Source: Pelobates cultripes
Lineage: Eukaryota; Chordata; Amphibia; Anura; Pelobatidae
Length of the DNA: 64,000 bases
Reading direction: 5' to 3'
NCBI GenBank assembly: GCA_933207985.1
Contig: OW240916.1
Span: forward strand, 138,679,656 to 138,743,655
Shown: one piece after another, positions 10,921 to 23,047 of the stretch
Position numbering within the stretch: position 1 is the first letter of the stretch
How the letters are laid out: every line of letters starts with the position of its first letter
Translations under genes and position numbers: made by a program
The notes under the pieces: generated by a model
Databases searched by the model: none
What the model saw: the letters and a program-made list of their open reading frames with translations, nothing else
Told to the model about the DNA's origin: nothing

Positions 10921-11537
10921 CGGCATGCAAATCTTGTAAAAAGTAAAAAAATAAATAAATACTATATATATATATTTATTAAGACTATTAGAAGAAAAAA
11001 AAAAATCATAATGCTGGTCATATGAAATGATGTCCACTTTGTAAAATTTCTAATAAGTTTTAGATCACAGAAACCTTTCAAGAAGCCTGTCAGCCTTGTA
11101 TAATTGGTAATGTCAAGCCAGATATAAATGAAACGTCAAGTGGAATACCAACAGCATTTCAACAGTCCTGTCCAGTTTTGTGAGCAGAAGTTGGAGGATG
11201 TGCAAGAGTGGCAATATTAAACGGTTAGACCAGTAGTAAAGTGTTGCACACCAGTATTAGCAACAACGGAGCTCTGTGGTAGAGGCCCGCTACCCTCCAA
11301 AACTGATGACTGCACAGCATACGGCGAATACTCAGGTAGGTCATCAAAACAAAGAAGCAACGTTTCCGCATTGAGGATCATGATGAGTGCTCACCACGCA
11401 TGCCCAGTAAGTAAAAAAGTAAAGACAACTGTACAGAGCATGTCCAAGGCATGGGAAAGGCTGGAGGACAGATTGCTAGATTATAGATGAGGAACGCAAT
11501 GGGTAAGTGAGTATTGTGGAGAAATGGGACTTGCCTT
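10921..11537. other. No recognised feature
   Basis: AT-rich DNA without recognisable genes or terminal repeats, apart from a short run of 'atatatatat' near 10970. Confidence 0.4.
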
Positions 11538-12020
11538 AAAGGACCACTATAGTGCCAGAAAAACCACACTCTTTTTCCTGGCACGAGTGCCATGAGGGTG
11601 CCCCCACCTTCAGGGTCCCACTCCCGCCGGGCTGGATGGCAAGGAAAGGGGTTAAAACGTATCTTTTTTCCAGCGCCGGGCGTGGAGCTCTCCTCCTCCT
11701 CTCCGCCTCTTCGGCTGACTGCGCATGCGCGGCAGGAGCTGCGCGCGCATTCAGCCAGTCTCATAGGAAAGCATTCATAATGCTTTCCTATGGACACTGG
11801 CGTCTTCTCACTGTGATTTTCACGGTGAAACGCTTATTCTAGCGGCTGTCAATGAGACAGCCACTAGAGGCTTTAGAGGCTGGATTAACCCATTTATAAA
11901 CATAGCAGTTTCTGTGAAACTGCTATGTTTATTAAAAAAAAAAGGGTTAATCCTAGAGGGACCTGGCACCCAGACCACTTCATTAAGCTGAAGTGGTCTG
12001 GGTGCCTAGAGTGGTCCTTT
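11538..12020 (+). repeat. Foldback MITE family A, full-length copy
   Basis: It starts AAAGGACCACTATAGTGCC and ends 'gagtggtccttt', so the ends are inverted repeats. Internal landmarks are 'ccagcgccgggc', 'gcgcatgcgcgg', the stem around 'aaagcattcataatgctttc', the 'gctgtcaatgagacagc' stem and a final 'cagaccacttca...tgaagtggtctg' hairpin. This is the reference copy for the family in this window. ORFs across it on both strands are shadows of the repeat. Confidence 0.85.
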
Positions 12021-12295
12021 AAAAAGGACCACTCTAGGCATCTAGACCACTTAAGCTCAATGAAGTGGTCTGGGTGCCAGGTCCCTCTAGGATTAACCCT
12101 GCAGCTGTAAACATAGCAGTTTCAGAGGAACTGCTATGTTTACATTAGGGTTAATCCACCCTCTAGTGGCTGTCTCAAACAGCCGCTAGAGGCGCTTCTG
12201 CGCTTCTCACTGTGAAAATCACAGTGAGAAGAAGCTGCTGTCCATAGGAAAGCACTGAGAAATGCTTTCCTATGGACTGATTGAATGTGCGCGTC

Positions 12296-14009
12296 CAGGG
12301 CCGGATTAACATAGGGGCTGATGGAGCTGCAGCTCCAGGACCATGGAATAGGCCCATTGATTTTTTTTTTTTTTTTTAAACTTTATTTTTTTTTTTTTTT
12401 TAAACTCTCACACACATACTACTCTTACGGTTTATACCTGGCTGGTATTTTATTGGCACAGCCAGTATTTGAGGCTGCCTGGCCGGTGCCGATATTGCCG
12501 TCATATTGGCAATAAAAATGCTGGTATTTTTCTAAATTTAAAACAGAGATGATGCAATCTGCAGGGGAACAACTACAGAGAGACCAGACAGCAACTTCCA
12601 CCGTTGCAGAGGCAGCCTACAGCTCTGCTAAGTGAGGAATGGGGGTGGGGGAAAGTTGCAAGGAGACATGGAGACACTAAGGGACATTGGCAGACATTAT
12701 GACAGACACATGGGGACACAGTGTCCCCATGTCTCCCAGCCAGTGTGCCTAGTCTGTGTCTCTGGTGTCTCAGTGTCCCCATGTCTCAATGTCCCAATGT
12801 CCCCCAGCCAGTGTCTCGTGTGTGTCCCCATGTCTTCAAGTTTCCCCTATTTTCCCAGTGTCCCCTAGTCTCCCAGTATCCATAGTGTCTCCGTGTCCCC
12901 AGGTCTCCCCATGTTCCTATTGCCCTAGTGGCATGGGAACCATGGGAGACATGGGGACATAGACACATGGGAATACTGGGGGACACAGGGAGACATGGGG
13001 CATTGAGACACTGTGATACATAGGGTCACTGGGAGACCTGGGGACATTGGGAGCCATGGGGCCCTGAGACACTGAGACCTGGAGTAATCGACACACGGAC
13101 ACACGGAGTCATGAGGGTACTGGGATACTTGAGACATTGGGAGCAATCCATCTATACAGCATAAATCAAACCAAGTAGTTTTTTGGTGATTTTGCAGCAT
13201 TTTACATCACTCCTTGTGATTTACATCATGTGATGTCATACATAATTAATTATGCAAATTAGCAAGGCCAGTATGTTTTTCCAAGAAAGGTGGCAACCCT
13301 AACTACTTTTCACATACTCTTGCTTAAGTATGAAAACTTAAGAGGGATGTATGGGAACAAAACTTGTGTGGACTGGCTGACAATGAAATTAGTTAAGGTA
13401 GTGCTGACTTTGGTCTCTCTAACACTGTGGCATGTTCCCTTTCTTCTACACTCACGATATATAGCTTTTCTCTGTCCCATACTATATAACAGGAGCTTCT
13501 GCCTGCTAGTTAGAAGGTAAGGGAACAAGTGGACCAGAGAGTGCTAGGGGACATTCCTTAGAAAGCGTTGAGTGAGCGCATCATTAGACGCATTTATGCC
13601 AAGCTCAGGGTGCTTTCTGCATAGTATGCCCCTAGTTGACCAGCTTGCATGATTGGAAGGCAGTCTAACATGCATTCATGCAATGCTGGCTTTCCAATTG
13701 TTTGGACATGTTCGCCCCTTTTGGCAGGTTACGTGATTTGCGTCAGTGGCCCACCCTTTTACTGCACCCATTGACTTCCTGCTTGACTGGACCCTGCTGT
13801 TAGGGGTTATGGATTTACTTGAAAGATGAAAACAAATTCGAGAGATTAGCATAGGGTATGTGTTTTTTTATAGCTGTTGTTTTCTTTCCCTCCAGCACCA
13901 TCTCCATCAGATACATGACGCCTGGGAGTGTTTTAGGTCGATAAGATTCTGTAATTAGGCCCATCATAATTGTCAGCACCAGGCCCACTGGGCTGTTAAT
14001 CTGGCCCTG
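12296..14009. mobile_element. Non-autonomous hAT element with internal minisatellite
   Basis: The ends are CAGGGCCGGATTAAC and GTTAATCTGGCCCTG, 15-bp inverted repeats with one mismatch. The flanking 8-mers are TGCGCGTC (12288-12295) and CGCGCGGC (14010-14017), 6 of 8 identical, which fits a decayed hAT duplication. The interior includes T-rich runs (12360-12400) and a GACATGGGGACA-type tandem array at 12640-13140. No transposase reading frame is visible, so mobilisation would need a transposase in trans. Confidence 0.75.
12640..13140. repeat. Degenerate GACATGGGGACAC minisatellite
   Basis: Short units such as 'gacatggggacac' and 'gtgtccccatgtctc' recur on both strands, with an inversion of unit orientation around 12715-12725 and again near 12930. 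The overlapping ORFs in all frames are low-complexity translations of this array, not genes. Confidence 0.75.
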
Positions 14010-14204
14010 CGCGCGGCTCTTTCTGCGCATGCGTATTCGGCAGAGGACGTCAGAAGAGGAAGGAGAGTCCCCAGCGCCAAGGGAGCTTGGCGTTGAGAAA
14101 GGTAAGTGTTTAACCCCTCTTGAGCCCGGCGGGAGGGGGGACCCAAAGACACTATAGTGCCAGGAAAACAAGTTTTCCTGGCACTATAGTGGTCCTTTAA
14201 GCTT

Positions 14205-15214
14205 CACCCGGTCACGCATAGTAAAAATACATAAGACAAAGCAGTCTCTACTTTAACCAGAAAAAGGTAAGAAATTAAGAAAAGAAGAACATATTCGGAG
14301 AGATGAAAAACAAGTTTGGCATGATAGAGCCACTTTAAGGGGTTAATAAAATAACATGCTCGAAAGTTTAGGAATTGCATGTCAATAATTACATAAGGAA
14401 TAGTCATTAACCAAGTGATAGCCTATCCCTTATGTACTTGATTCTTTCAGTTACTATGTTTTATTGCAATATATGTGAATTTTGGAGCCAAAACCCATGT
14501 TATATTAACTCCAAGTGATAGAACGTATCCCATACATGTTGGCATGATTGCTGTTAATGTCTACTTCTTTGGAACAGGCTCTCTAGTAAAATATGTAACA
14601 AGTCTTGGGCATTATTACTGGAGTCCCTGCCAAAACATACTTGCTACCAAAAAGATTTTTTTAACAGCTATCAATTTTCTGTACACTTCCTGTATTGCCA
14701 GAGGAAATTGCTTATAAGTTACTCGTTTTAAAGCAGAGATGTGTACAGTGAAATGCCAACGCAACATATATTCACTTTTATTATTAGACACACAATGTAC
14801 ATGTTTTAATCCATCACAATGGCATTTAAATATGCAAAGAATGTAAAGTGTGATTTTACCATAACTATGTGGTGCTACTATAGTGGTTAGAAACATTTTG
14901 ACAGTCAAAGCCATTCCAAGGGAAAAGTTCTAGAATGAAGGCAGATCTGCAGTAACATTCCATTGTCTCCATAGGGACTGCACTAAATTTTAACTGTTAC
15001 ACCAGAAGCTGCACTAATCTCCCAGCAACATTTTCATACATTTCCCAAGCATGGTCAAACTATAACAAGGAAGCAAGGTACTATCCAGATCACCCGAGAC
15101 AACAGAGTAACATGTTATTTATGCTGTTCTCTCAGACTTTTCACCATTCCAATACCTAAAGTTCACAAGGACAAAAAGCCTGAAGGTAATGATTCTACTC
15201 ACCAGAACAAGTTC
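14205..15214. other. No recognised feature
   Basis: AT-rich, with short ORFs on both strands lacking domains. No terminal repeats were found. A generic 'ctatagtgg' near 14878 may be a MITE scrap. Confidence 0.35.
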
Positions 15215-15355
15215 AATAATCTGGAGTTGTTCTGGTGACTATAGTGTCCCTTTAAAAAAAGAGTCCCATTGAATCCATAAGGGGCAATGTAAACACTGCC
15301 TTTTCAATGAAAAGGCAGTGTTTGCATTAAAATGCCTGCAGTGTCCCTTTAAAGA
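15215..15355. repeat. MITE family B fragment
   Basis: It contains 'gttgttctggtgactatagtgtcccttt', the reverse of the family B left end, then an inverted repeat 'aacactgccttttcaatg' / 'aaaggcagtgttt' and a second 'agtgtccctttaa' terminus. This looks like two nested or adjacent family B ends. Confidence 0.6.
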
Positions 15356-15939
15356 CCCCACTGCACGGGTTGGTTACAAATACATAGGTTTGATTTTCAG
15401 TGCTTTTCAAAACAATATTCAATGATCACGAACTAGCTTCAATTTAGGAATTTTCCAGTTAATATTTTGAAAAATATAATTTGAAAAGGTTTTCCAAAAA
15501 TATTAAATGTAGGCCTAGGTCTGGTTTACAAGGCATTGTGCCTGTTCATATTTAGCAGATAGATGTTAAATAAATCCAGCAAACAAATATTATTCAGGGA
15601 TCACTCACATTGCAAAAGGAGAAAGGCCAGTGCAGGGTTACTCACTAAATGCTTAATTGTAACAAAACAAACAAAAAAAAAAAAAATTTAGGCCAAAATT
15701 GTTGATTTTGAAAAATTCTTCAACTCTGCTTTGTTTGGAACGGTTGCCAGGAGAAAGCCTCCTTTGTAAAAACTATATGGCAGCACGGCTGAGGTTTGCA
15801 AAGTTGCATATGAGCAAACCACAAGACTTCTGGAACAATGTCTTTTTGCACAGAAGGGACCAAAGTGGAGATGTTTGTGCTGATATGCTGTGCATTATGG
15901 CCAGACACACAGCATACAAAAATGTATGTATTATTGCAT

Positions 15940-16165
15940 GAAAAGCCAATACTATTATGACATTCACAGTTAAAATGCCATGCAGAAGATTTATATTAAA
16001 TTGTGTTCCGTATATAAATATTTGACGTAAAATCAAAACCCTATTTCTCCTAAACAAAAATTATAGATAATAAAATATTAGAATATTTAAATGATGGTTA
16101 AATAGACCTGTAGCTCAGATTCTAGGTTTTGGTCAATGCCTTCACCCTGAAAGGGTTAATGGAAA
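15940..16165 (+). mobile_element. Right-end fragment of the long TTAA-type element
   Basis: The stretch 'tatgacattcacagttaaaa' followed by 'tgccatgcagaa', and later 'cctgtagctcagattctagg', aligns with 58513-58760. It ends 'cctgaaagggttaatgg', comparable with the 'ccttaaggggttaa' terminus at 47459 and 58788. It is a decayed copy of the same element family. Confidence 0.55.
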
Positions 16166-16469
16166 CAAAAACCAAAATTGCAACATATGCATGTAATTGC
16201 ACTTCCACTCCTGTTTAAATTCATAGAACCATTTCCTGTACAAATATTCACATAAATCACAATGGGGAAAACAAAAACAGACAAACCCCATCCCCCTCAA
16301 AAATGTTATCAAAACATTCTGACAGAAAACCAGGGGATGACAAAAAAAATATATTCATTGCACCTCATCCAGTACAATGACCTGCTTATGGTGTCTAGAC
16401 TGCACCTTCAATTTTCTCTGGGGCTGAATGTGCTGCATCTGAATGTGTAGAAATTTGGGTCTTAAAAAA

Positions 16470-16835
16470 GGTCTTTATTTTTCATTTGACAAAAAATAAA
16501 ATAAAAAAAGAATGGTATGTGTATAAATTAATCTTGTCACACACACCCAGCTGTCAATCAAACAACAGGTTGTGTTACTTCCTGGTTTATTTAGCTCAGT
16601 GGAGGTAAACTCGAAGCAGGTAATTTACCCACAGCAACTGTCTTGCAAAGACTGCTCACTGAGCTGCATTGGGAAGTCTGATTAGGCCGCCACAGAAAGT
16701 CTGAGTTAGAGAAGAAAGGAATGGCTTGCAATAGCTTTAGACAAGAGATCTGGAGCTTTTGCCAAGTATTTTTATCTATAGCTTCAATTAAAAGAAAATG
16801 CATAATATTTGCATGTTTTCTATGTGGGGTATATC
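16470..16835 (+). repeat. Dispersed repeat family D, copy 1
   Basis: It shares the core 'gctgcattgggaagtctgat' with a minus-strand copy at 18590-18840, and resembles 28880-29340 and 30338-30830. The common order is 'gctgtcaatca', 'ctcagtgga', 'cattgggaagtctga', 'cacagaaagtctg', a 'gagatctg.agc' block and an AT-rich tail ending 'gcatgttttctatgtggg'. It has no coding potential and I do not recognise the family. Confidence 0.6.
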
Positions 16836-16882
16836 TACTAATTTGCGATTTTATTTATAATTCAGGAGGGGAGTGTACATTT

Positions 16883-17262
16883 ATAGGAACAGTTTAGGCA
16901 CCACAACAATTTCAGCAAAAATAAGTTATGGTGCCAGGTCGTCCCTGGTGTTGTCTCACCTAAAGTCTTTGTTGCAGCGCTGAATGTCCCCGCCCTTCTG
17001 TTTTCTAAGAATATCTAAACGGGATGGCTCCTGCAGAATTGAGCACCGGTTCCTGCTGATTGCCTAAGAGCGGTCGGCTGATTCTCACAGTCAGTCAATT
17101 CCCATTCATAAAATGGGCTTGAAAAGAATAACTTTTCACAAGCTAGTTTTATGAATGGGGATTCACCAAGAACCGTTTAACCTCTTATGGCAAGGCACCT
17201 TGAGGCATCATAACAAATTCAATGTGTTGAAGCTGTTATGGTGCCCGGAGTGTTCCTTTAAA
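16883..17262 (+). repeat. Foldback MITE family C
   Basis: It opens 'taggaacagtttaggcacca' and closes 'gttatggtgcccggagtgttccttt', imperfect inverted repeats. The interior has GC-rich segments and a hairpin around 'cccattcataaaatggg'. Other family C-like ends with a 'gttatggtg' hairpin occur near 6600, 20460 and 23050. Confidence 0.6.
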
Positions 17263-17269
17263 AACAAAG

Positions 17270-18540
17270 CTTCCCAGTACATTGCTGACATTAACGTGAC
17301 TACTTGGATCTTTAGATGCTTTCCAGATTGCAGATAGAGCTCTCAAAATCTGCTGTACCATACAGTACTGGCAAGGAGGAATTTGCCAATATATAATAAA
17401 GTTTTATGGTAGGAATATCCAATCCTGTGTAGAAAAATGTGACCCCAGCTGCACATCCCTTTTCCAAAGTCAATGTAACATTAGTGACCTTTAACCTGGA
17501 CCCCTGCTAAGACACAATAACTGTTCAGGGACATAGGCATCCGCAAACAGCATGGAGCTGGATGGAAAACTGTTGTAACAAAGCAACACCTGTCAAAACG
17601 CCATCCAATTTTTTTTAAATCACCAAATAAAGAAACTGCAACTTTAATGGGAACGAAAAAATATTGCAATTCATGCATTTAATTAGACTTCTACTCTGGT
17701 TTAAAGTTTATAAAGCCATTTCCTGTACAAATACACATAAATAAAAATAAAATAAAGACACACACAAACCTCCCTAGCATATTTACAAAGAGTTCAGCTT
17801 TTGTGTAAAAGCAGGGCATGTCAAACTGTGACACAGGTGTTGCAGGATTGCTACTCTCAAATTTCACTGCCAGCTAGGTGGTTCTAACATCACTTAGATG
17901 ATTACATATTGATCCATAAAAATCCAAGCAAACAAGTACAATTACTTAGCCCATCAGAGAACCATTTACTAAAAGCTGATGGTCACGCCTAGAAGTGACA
18001 GTGCTTCACTCCCTCACCCCAGTGGACACTACTGAAGAAGTACGTCATAGGCAAGGAAAAATGGACATCTCTCTACATTTCTATGTTCAAGTCACGTTGA
18101 TGCACGTTCATCCATCAAGCACCAAGTGTATAGGGGTACATTCATTTGAATGGTAAAACTATTCTACAATGTATACTATAAAATTAAAATGGATGGAAAA
18201 AAAAAAAAGCCATTAAAGCTACAATCTCTCATATGACCATTAAACTTTAAGAAACAGTATTCTCTTAACAATAGATGATTTTGGAGATCTCATTTTGCAG
18301 CATCCTGGGAGAGCATTACATGAGAGGATTTTTTCACCCACACATTTATTCAATTCACAACTAGAGTAAATTTCTCTTTTTTTCCAACTGTAAAATGGTC
18401 ATCTAAAATAAAAGCTCAAACCTTCTATAAAGGAGATATTTGTAATTTTCCTATGAAGATACAAGCCTCAGGGAGTGGGACTACGTTGAGTCATATTTAT
18501 ATGCACCCAAAAGCTCAGCTCAACTTGTAAACCGACAAGT
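17270..18540. other. No recognised feature
   Basis: AT-rich sequence. The segment 17640-17740 ('cattttaatg..' with 'gccatttcctgtacaaat') resembles 16190-16250, suggesting an old repeat shared by both. No coding evidence. Confidence 0.35.
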
Positions 18541-18589
18541 TTAACAATTCATATGCATTTGTTTATTGGAAACACATCTAAACTATTAT

Positions 18590-18840
18590 TTTTTTCCCCA
18601 CTGATGGTAGATCTAAAAACTACAGTTATTTTATCTGCTGCCTTTGCAAGTCCCCCCCTTCTAACCCAGGCCAGAATTCCTGTTGCTGCCCAATCAGACT
18701 TCCCAATGCAGCTCTAGTTTGCAAGTTAAGGATTCTGGGCAATTGCCTGCTTCTTGAGTTTACCAGGAAGTAACAGGACTGTTTGAGAGAAAAAAACAAA
18801 ACAAAAAACCAACTACACAAACAACAACAAAAGAAAATAG
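18590..18840 (-). repeat. Dispersed repeat family D, copy 2 (inverted)
   Basis: In reverse complement it reads 'gagctgcattgggaagtctg' followed by 'attgggcagcaacagg', matching copy 1 at 16660-16700 almost base for base. The minus-strand ORF at 18626-18862 is therefore a reading of this repeat. Confidence 0.65.
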
Positions 18841-18849
18841 TTCTATCAC

Positions 18850-20450
18850 TTGCTCCGCACATAGAGTGAGAATAAAGATGGCTCTAAATAAGAAAATATT
18901 TTCCTCCTACCTTCAATGAAAAATATAAATTTTCTTACCAAATCAGTGTTTAGCAGCAAAATGAAAACCGTACATGCATAAATTGCAAAGACCTCCAATG
19001 GTGACATCGCTGCTGGGTGTCCGGGGAATTGAGCCTGTCCCTCGCAGGCGCATATCTTTTTCCAATGGAGACACTGCTTTTGCTAAATAGCCTGTAGGCA
19101 AATCTGGCTTTAACTTTATCTGCCTTTTAGTAAAGATCATTTCCAAAATTATAGCACTTACTGTGCATGCATACTCTCTGGTGACAGAAGCAGCCTGGAA
19201 ACTTATGGAATATATAATAAATAACAAACAAAAAAAATTAATAAAAATGTTTTTCCAGTTTCAAGGTTTATTGTCCTTTCCAAAGAACCCATGCAGAGCA
19301 AACAGATGTTAGTGGTATATATGGAAATCTCCATGGCTAAATAAAAGCTGAGTAAGATAGAAATTCATAGACAATCTGATGTTTTATGCATGAGGCTCTA
19401 CAACTAAGTGGTACCATTAACTATAGTTCTGCAAATCATATAAATCCCCAGTACATCTTTGCAAAACATGCCTTGGGGAAATAATGATCTCTTTTTTTTT
19501 TTTTCTGAAAAAAGGGGTGTGGGGATCTAAATGTATTTTCCATCACATTTGTAGTAGCAATATATTTAGCTTATCCATCCAAGACTGCCTACATTTCTGC
19601 AAAAGATCTACATAAAAAGATTTGTGCAAGAAATGTGAGAAACATGCACCAAATGTCAACCTGCGATAAGCTTGGGTCTGACAAGAGCATGAACAGATGG
19701 TATGGCCATTACACTGGAGGTGTAAAATAGGATTTTATTTTCTTTGTAAGGTTTCTCGGTTTCATATTTGGCACCAGAGGAATGTAGGAGTAAATGCATC
19801 ACTTTTTATTTTGTTATTCCAGTGATTTCACTATAGCACAAAAGCCAGACCGTGACCCATTAGTGGGATACACATTTGGGAGAGTGGAATAGAGCATCTC
19901 AAAACATTCTGTGATACATTATCACCCTTGCCATTAGCAAAGCTATAAGAGGGTTAGATTTGCAGCCTTCCCCACACCCCTCCCACCCTACCCGATATAT
20001 CGCAAACTTACACGCAAAAAAACTCTCCATACCTCTGCCATATTATGGGTGATTCATATAGAATCTACGGGTGCCCTTTATTCACACAATTTCTATACAA
20101 TTGATTTAGGTTAAAATCATGAGGTGGCAACATCCTGGCTAAGCTGTGGGAAATGGATGTAACATAACATGTGAAAGGGTGAGCAATAGTTTGAAAGGGT
20201 ATTCACATGATTATTCATCTTCCATGGCATGCCTTGTTAACGCCAGTGGTACTAGGCTTCCAGCAGAAACGAACTCATTAGTATGGGGCGGGGGCGAATT
20301 GTGTAATCCTCCTGTCAATAGTTTTACTGCTCGTATCTCACCACATACTGCTGCTGTCCCACAGCTCGTAGTTTGAGAGGATGGGAAGGAACCTGAGGCA
20401 TGACAGCAAATGAAATTACCCTCAAAACAAAACCATACTCCTTAACCCAG
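18850..20450. other. No recognised feature
   Basis: A long stretch of apparently low-repeat AT-rich DNA. ORFs at 18943-19227 (minus) and 20146-20376 (plus) have no domain or splice context I can support. Confidence 0.4.
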
Positions 20451-20546
20451 ATCACACCTGTTAAGACCTTCAGTGGTTATGGTGCTGAGGTCTTCTATTC
20501 CTTTCCCAATAGCTGAGTATAAGTGATTATAACTGCAGTTAGGGTG

Positions 20547-21440
20547 TAGAGGAATAGGGTAGATAAATGCAGCTTTCAAGACGATTCTCTCCAGCAAGTA
20601 AAATATTCCCCAAGCATGAGCCTAGACTTCATGAAGGGTGTAACAGGAATGAGCTTAATTGACGCCACACTGGCTTTTATGGAAATCCTCCTGCAAGGGG
20701 ACCTTCCACAGTAAACAAAAAGGAACAACCAATCATTGTACAGATTAACAGTAAAACACTCCCTCTCTCTGCCTGGGAGATTCTGAGATAAATTAAGGAA
20801 TAACCCAATTAACTCCAGGGAGAGAGCACACAATTTTCCCAAAACTTAGAACACCCCTTTACCCACAAGGTATCCCAACATGTCCCCTGATAGCCCCGAT
20901 CTGGGAGACCAACATATTCAAATTTCACACAGATCGGTTCAGGGGTTCTCAAAAAGTGTGGAAGTCTAAGTTTACCGACCGCACACGAGGCTCCTGCCCA
21001 AAACCGTTCCACGAATTCAGTGTGTGCGGTAGGTCAATTCAGAAAATGGCATAAAAACAAATAAAGACACGAATGGAGCCTCCTGGCTCATAGGAGCGAT
21101 TGCTCCCCTTGTTCGTATGAAGCAAATTACCGAATGGCGCTCTCCTAGCTGGTCGGCAACAAAAGGAAGCAGGCGTTCGTATGTTTCAGCGGTGGTTCGG
21201 GAAGTCGAGTGTCCGATTTTAGTTCCAGACACTCGACGACCAAGTCCCACGACCTCCTTTTGTGCAAACAAGAGGGCCGCCGTTTTCTGTTCCACGTGGC
21301 ATTCGGCTATACAAATGGCGGCTGCCCAGAGAGCGCTTAATAGACTGTTTTCTTTTGAAGTTAATGAGCCAGGAGGGTGGTCAGTAGTTTTAAACTACCG
21401 AACCAATAAATCCAAAATAAACAGAATATTGCAGAAATTC
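20547..21440 (-). mobile_element. LTR-like sequence, minus strand, interrupted
   Basis: Read on the minus strand, this resembles the gypsy-like LTR at 9642: a segment near 'ggagttaattggg' and 'atctcagaatctcccagg', a 'tgattggttg' block, a TATA-like 'ccataaaagcc' and an end in '...cctctaca' (plus-strand TGTAGAGG at 20547). The 5' side is lost at the palindrome that starts at 21440. Several ORFs cross it on both strands but none is recognisable. Confidence 0.45.
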
Positions 21441-21602
21441 ACGAATTAAGAAGAAAATGACGAAAATAAGTCTATTTTCTTCACAACACCACACACACAC
21501 AAGATATGCCTCTCTCCCCCCTCTGTAAGGGGACCTCATCCGCTTTTCCATTGTTCTTTCCCCTCACTGCTACAATTGATGTCTATAATTTTGAGCCAAC
21601 CA

Positions 21603-21639
<37 letters not shown>

Positions 21640-21831
21640 CATACATATACACACACACACACACACAGTATGGTTGGCTCAAAATTATAGACATCAATTG
21701 TAGCAGTGAGGGGAAAGAACAATGGAAAAGCGGATGAGGTCCCCTTACAGAGGGGGGAGAGAGGCATATCTTGTGTGTGTGGTGTTGTGAAGAAAATAGA
21801 CTTATTTTCGTCATTTTCTTCTTAATTCGTG
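21440..21831. repeat. Large near-perfect palindrome with GT/CA centre
   Basis: The left arm begins 'cacgaattaagaagaaaatg' and the right arm ends with its reverse complement at 21831. Each arm is about 190 bp and nearly identical throughout, including 'gcctctctcccccctctg' and 'gctacaattgatgtctataa'. The centre is (GT)n-atacatacatata-(CA)n. Palindromic ORFs (21506-21703 plus, 21536-21814 minus) are the same repeat on both strands. Confidence 0.9.
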
Positions 21832-21837
21832 ATAATT

Positions 21838-21896
21838 CTGCTACAATTGATGTCTATAATTTTGAGCCAACCATAGTGTGTGTGTGTGTGTGTATA

Positions 21897-21982
<86 letters not shown>

Positions 21983-22070
21983 TACATACACATATATATA
22001 TATATACATATATACACACACACACAGTATGGTTGGCTCAAAATTATAGACATCAATTGTAGCAGTGAGG
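21838..22070. repeat. Second palindrome sharing the inner arm, (TA)n centre
   Basis: The 43-bp arm 'ctgctacaattgatgtctat...' (21838-21880) is mirrored at 22026-22068. Between them lie (GT)n, about 60 bp of (TA)n, and (CA)n with 'catatatata'. The arm is the same as the inner part of the palindrome next door, so the two are related by duplication. Confidence 0.85.
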
Positions 22071-22079
22071 GGAGAAAAA

Positions 22080-23040
22080 AAAATATAGCTTAAAAAGTTA
22101 AATGAGAGAGATCGAATATATATATCTATATCTATATCTATCTCTATATCTCTTATTTACCTTTTAAGCTATTTTTCAATATTGTCTCCCCAATGTATAA
22201 TTTTGATTAGGCTTAGGCATTTTACAAAGAAATAGAGGAAACCAAGCCACTGTTTACAGCACTAATGGATTTTACTTCACAGATAATGTTATCAAAACAG
22301 CTGTCAGATAAGGGATTTTAAGGTAAAACAAATCAGTTAGTAACAATAGTGAATATAAGAGCTCATGCTGTGTGATTTATGTCAAGTATTCTAGCTATTC
22401 CTTATGGTCTTTGCTACAAAGGCATGACAACTACAAGAGTAAAATTATCTCCTCTTAGGACAGCAAACGGTTAAAATACCCAAATGATCTGCATGGTGTA
22501 AATACAGTAAGGCTAACCTCCCCCTGTGAAAGCGGAAATAGTGAAGTTATACATGTAAAAACAAAAATTAGTCTGCTATTCACATATGCATGGAGAATGG
22601 CAAAGTAAGCATGAATCCTAGCCATGTTTTTACAATATGTTAATTAGCATTTAATCTGACAGAGATGATAAATTGTGGTAAAATAGCACCAAACAACATT
22701 TAATCTAAAAATATCAGTGTCAGATATAATGTACAAAACCAGAAAAATTTATATTTTTTCAAAATAAGCAATCTTTGTCTAAATTAGGCAATTTGTTTCA
22801 TAACTTATTACAGGTCGACCACAAAAACTATGCACGGCACAAGTGATAACCAGAAATGATGTACAAAAGTTATAGGAAGAAGGTTTATGCATCTGGAGGG
22901 AAAAAAAAAAAGTTATCAATGTTATGTCTAAAGAATCCGTGTGGGTACCTTCATCACTCACTTTAGCATTTTTGGCCTAAACATTACTGATGACTTCCAG
23001 GCAACTCACAGATTAAAATGTAAATAACCTGATAATACTA
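22080..23040. other. No recognised feature; short TATC repeats
   Basis: A small 'atatctatatctatatctat' repeat at 22118-22152, otherwise AT-rich DNA without recognisable features. Confidence 0.4.
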
Positions 23041-23047
23041 TTGGTTT

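Larger units (their letters stand above)
12023..14198 (-). repeat. Foldback MITE family A copy split by a hAT element
   Basis: It begins 'aaaggaccactctaggcatc' just 2 bp after the preceding copy ends, in the opposite orientation, and ends 'ggcactatagtggtccttt'. The two halves (12023-12295 and 14010-14198) join into a normal MITE once the inserted hAT element is removed. The right half holds the 'cgcatgcgtattcgg' and 'ccagcgcc' blocks and the terminal hairpin 'ccaggaaaac/gttttcctgg'. Confidence 0.8.

Noticed and set aside
21506..21814. Matching protein sequences on both strands
   Set aside because: Identical translations on opposite strands are the consequence of the palindrome, not of two genes.
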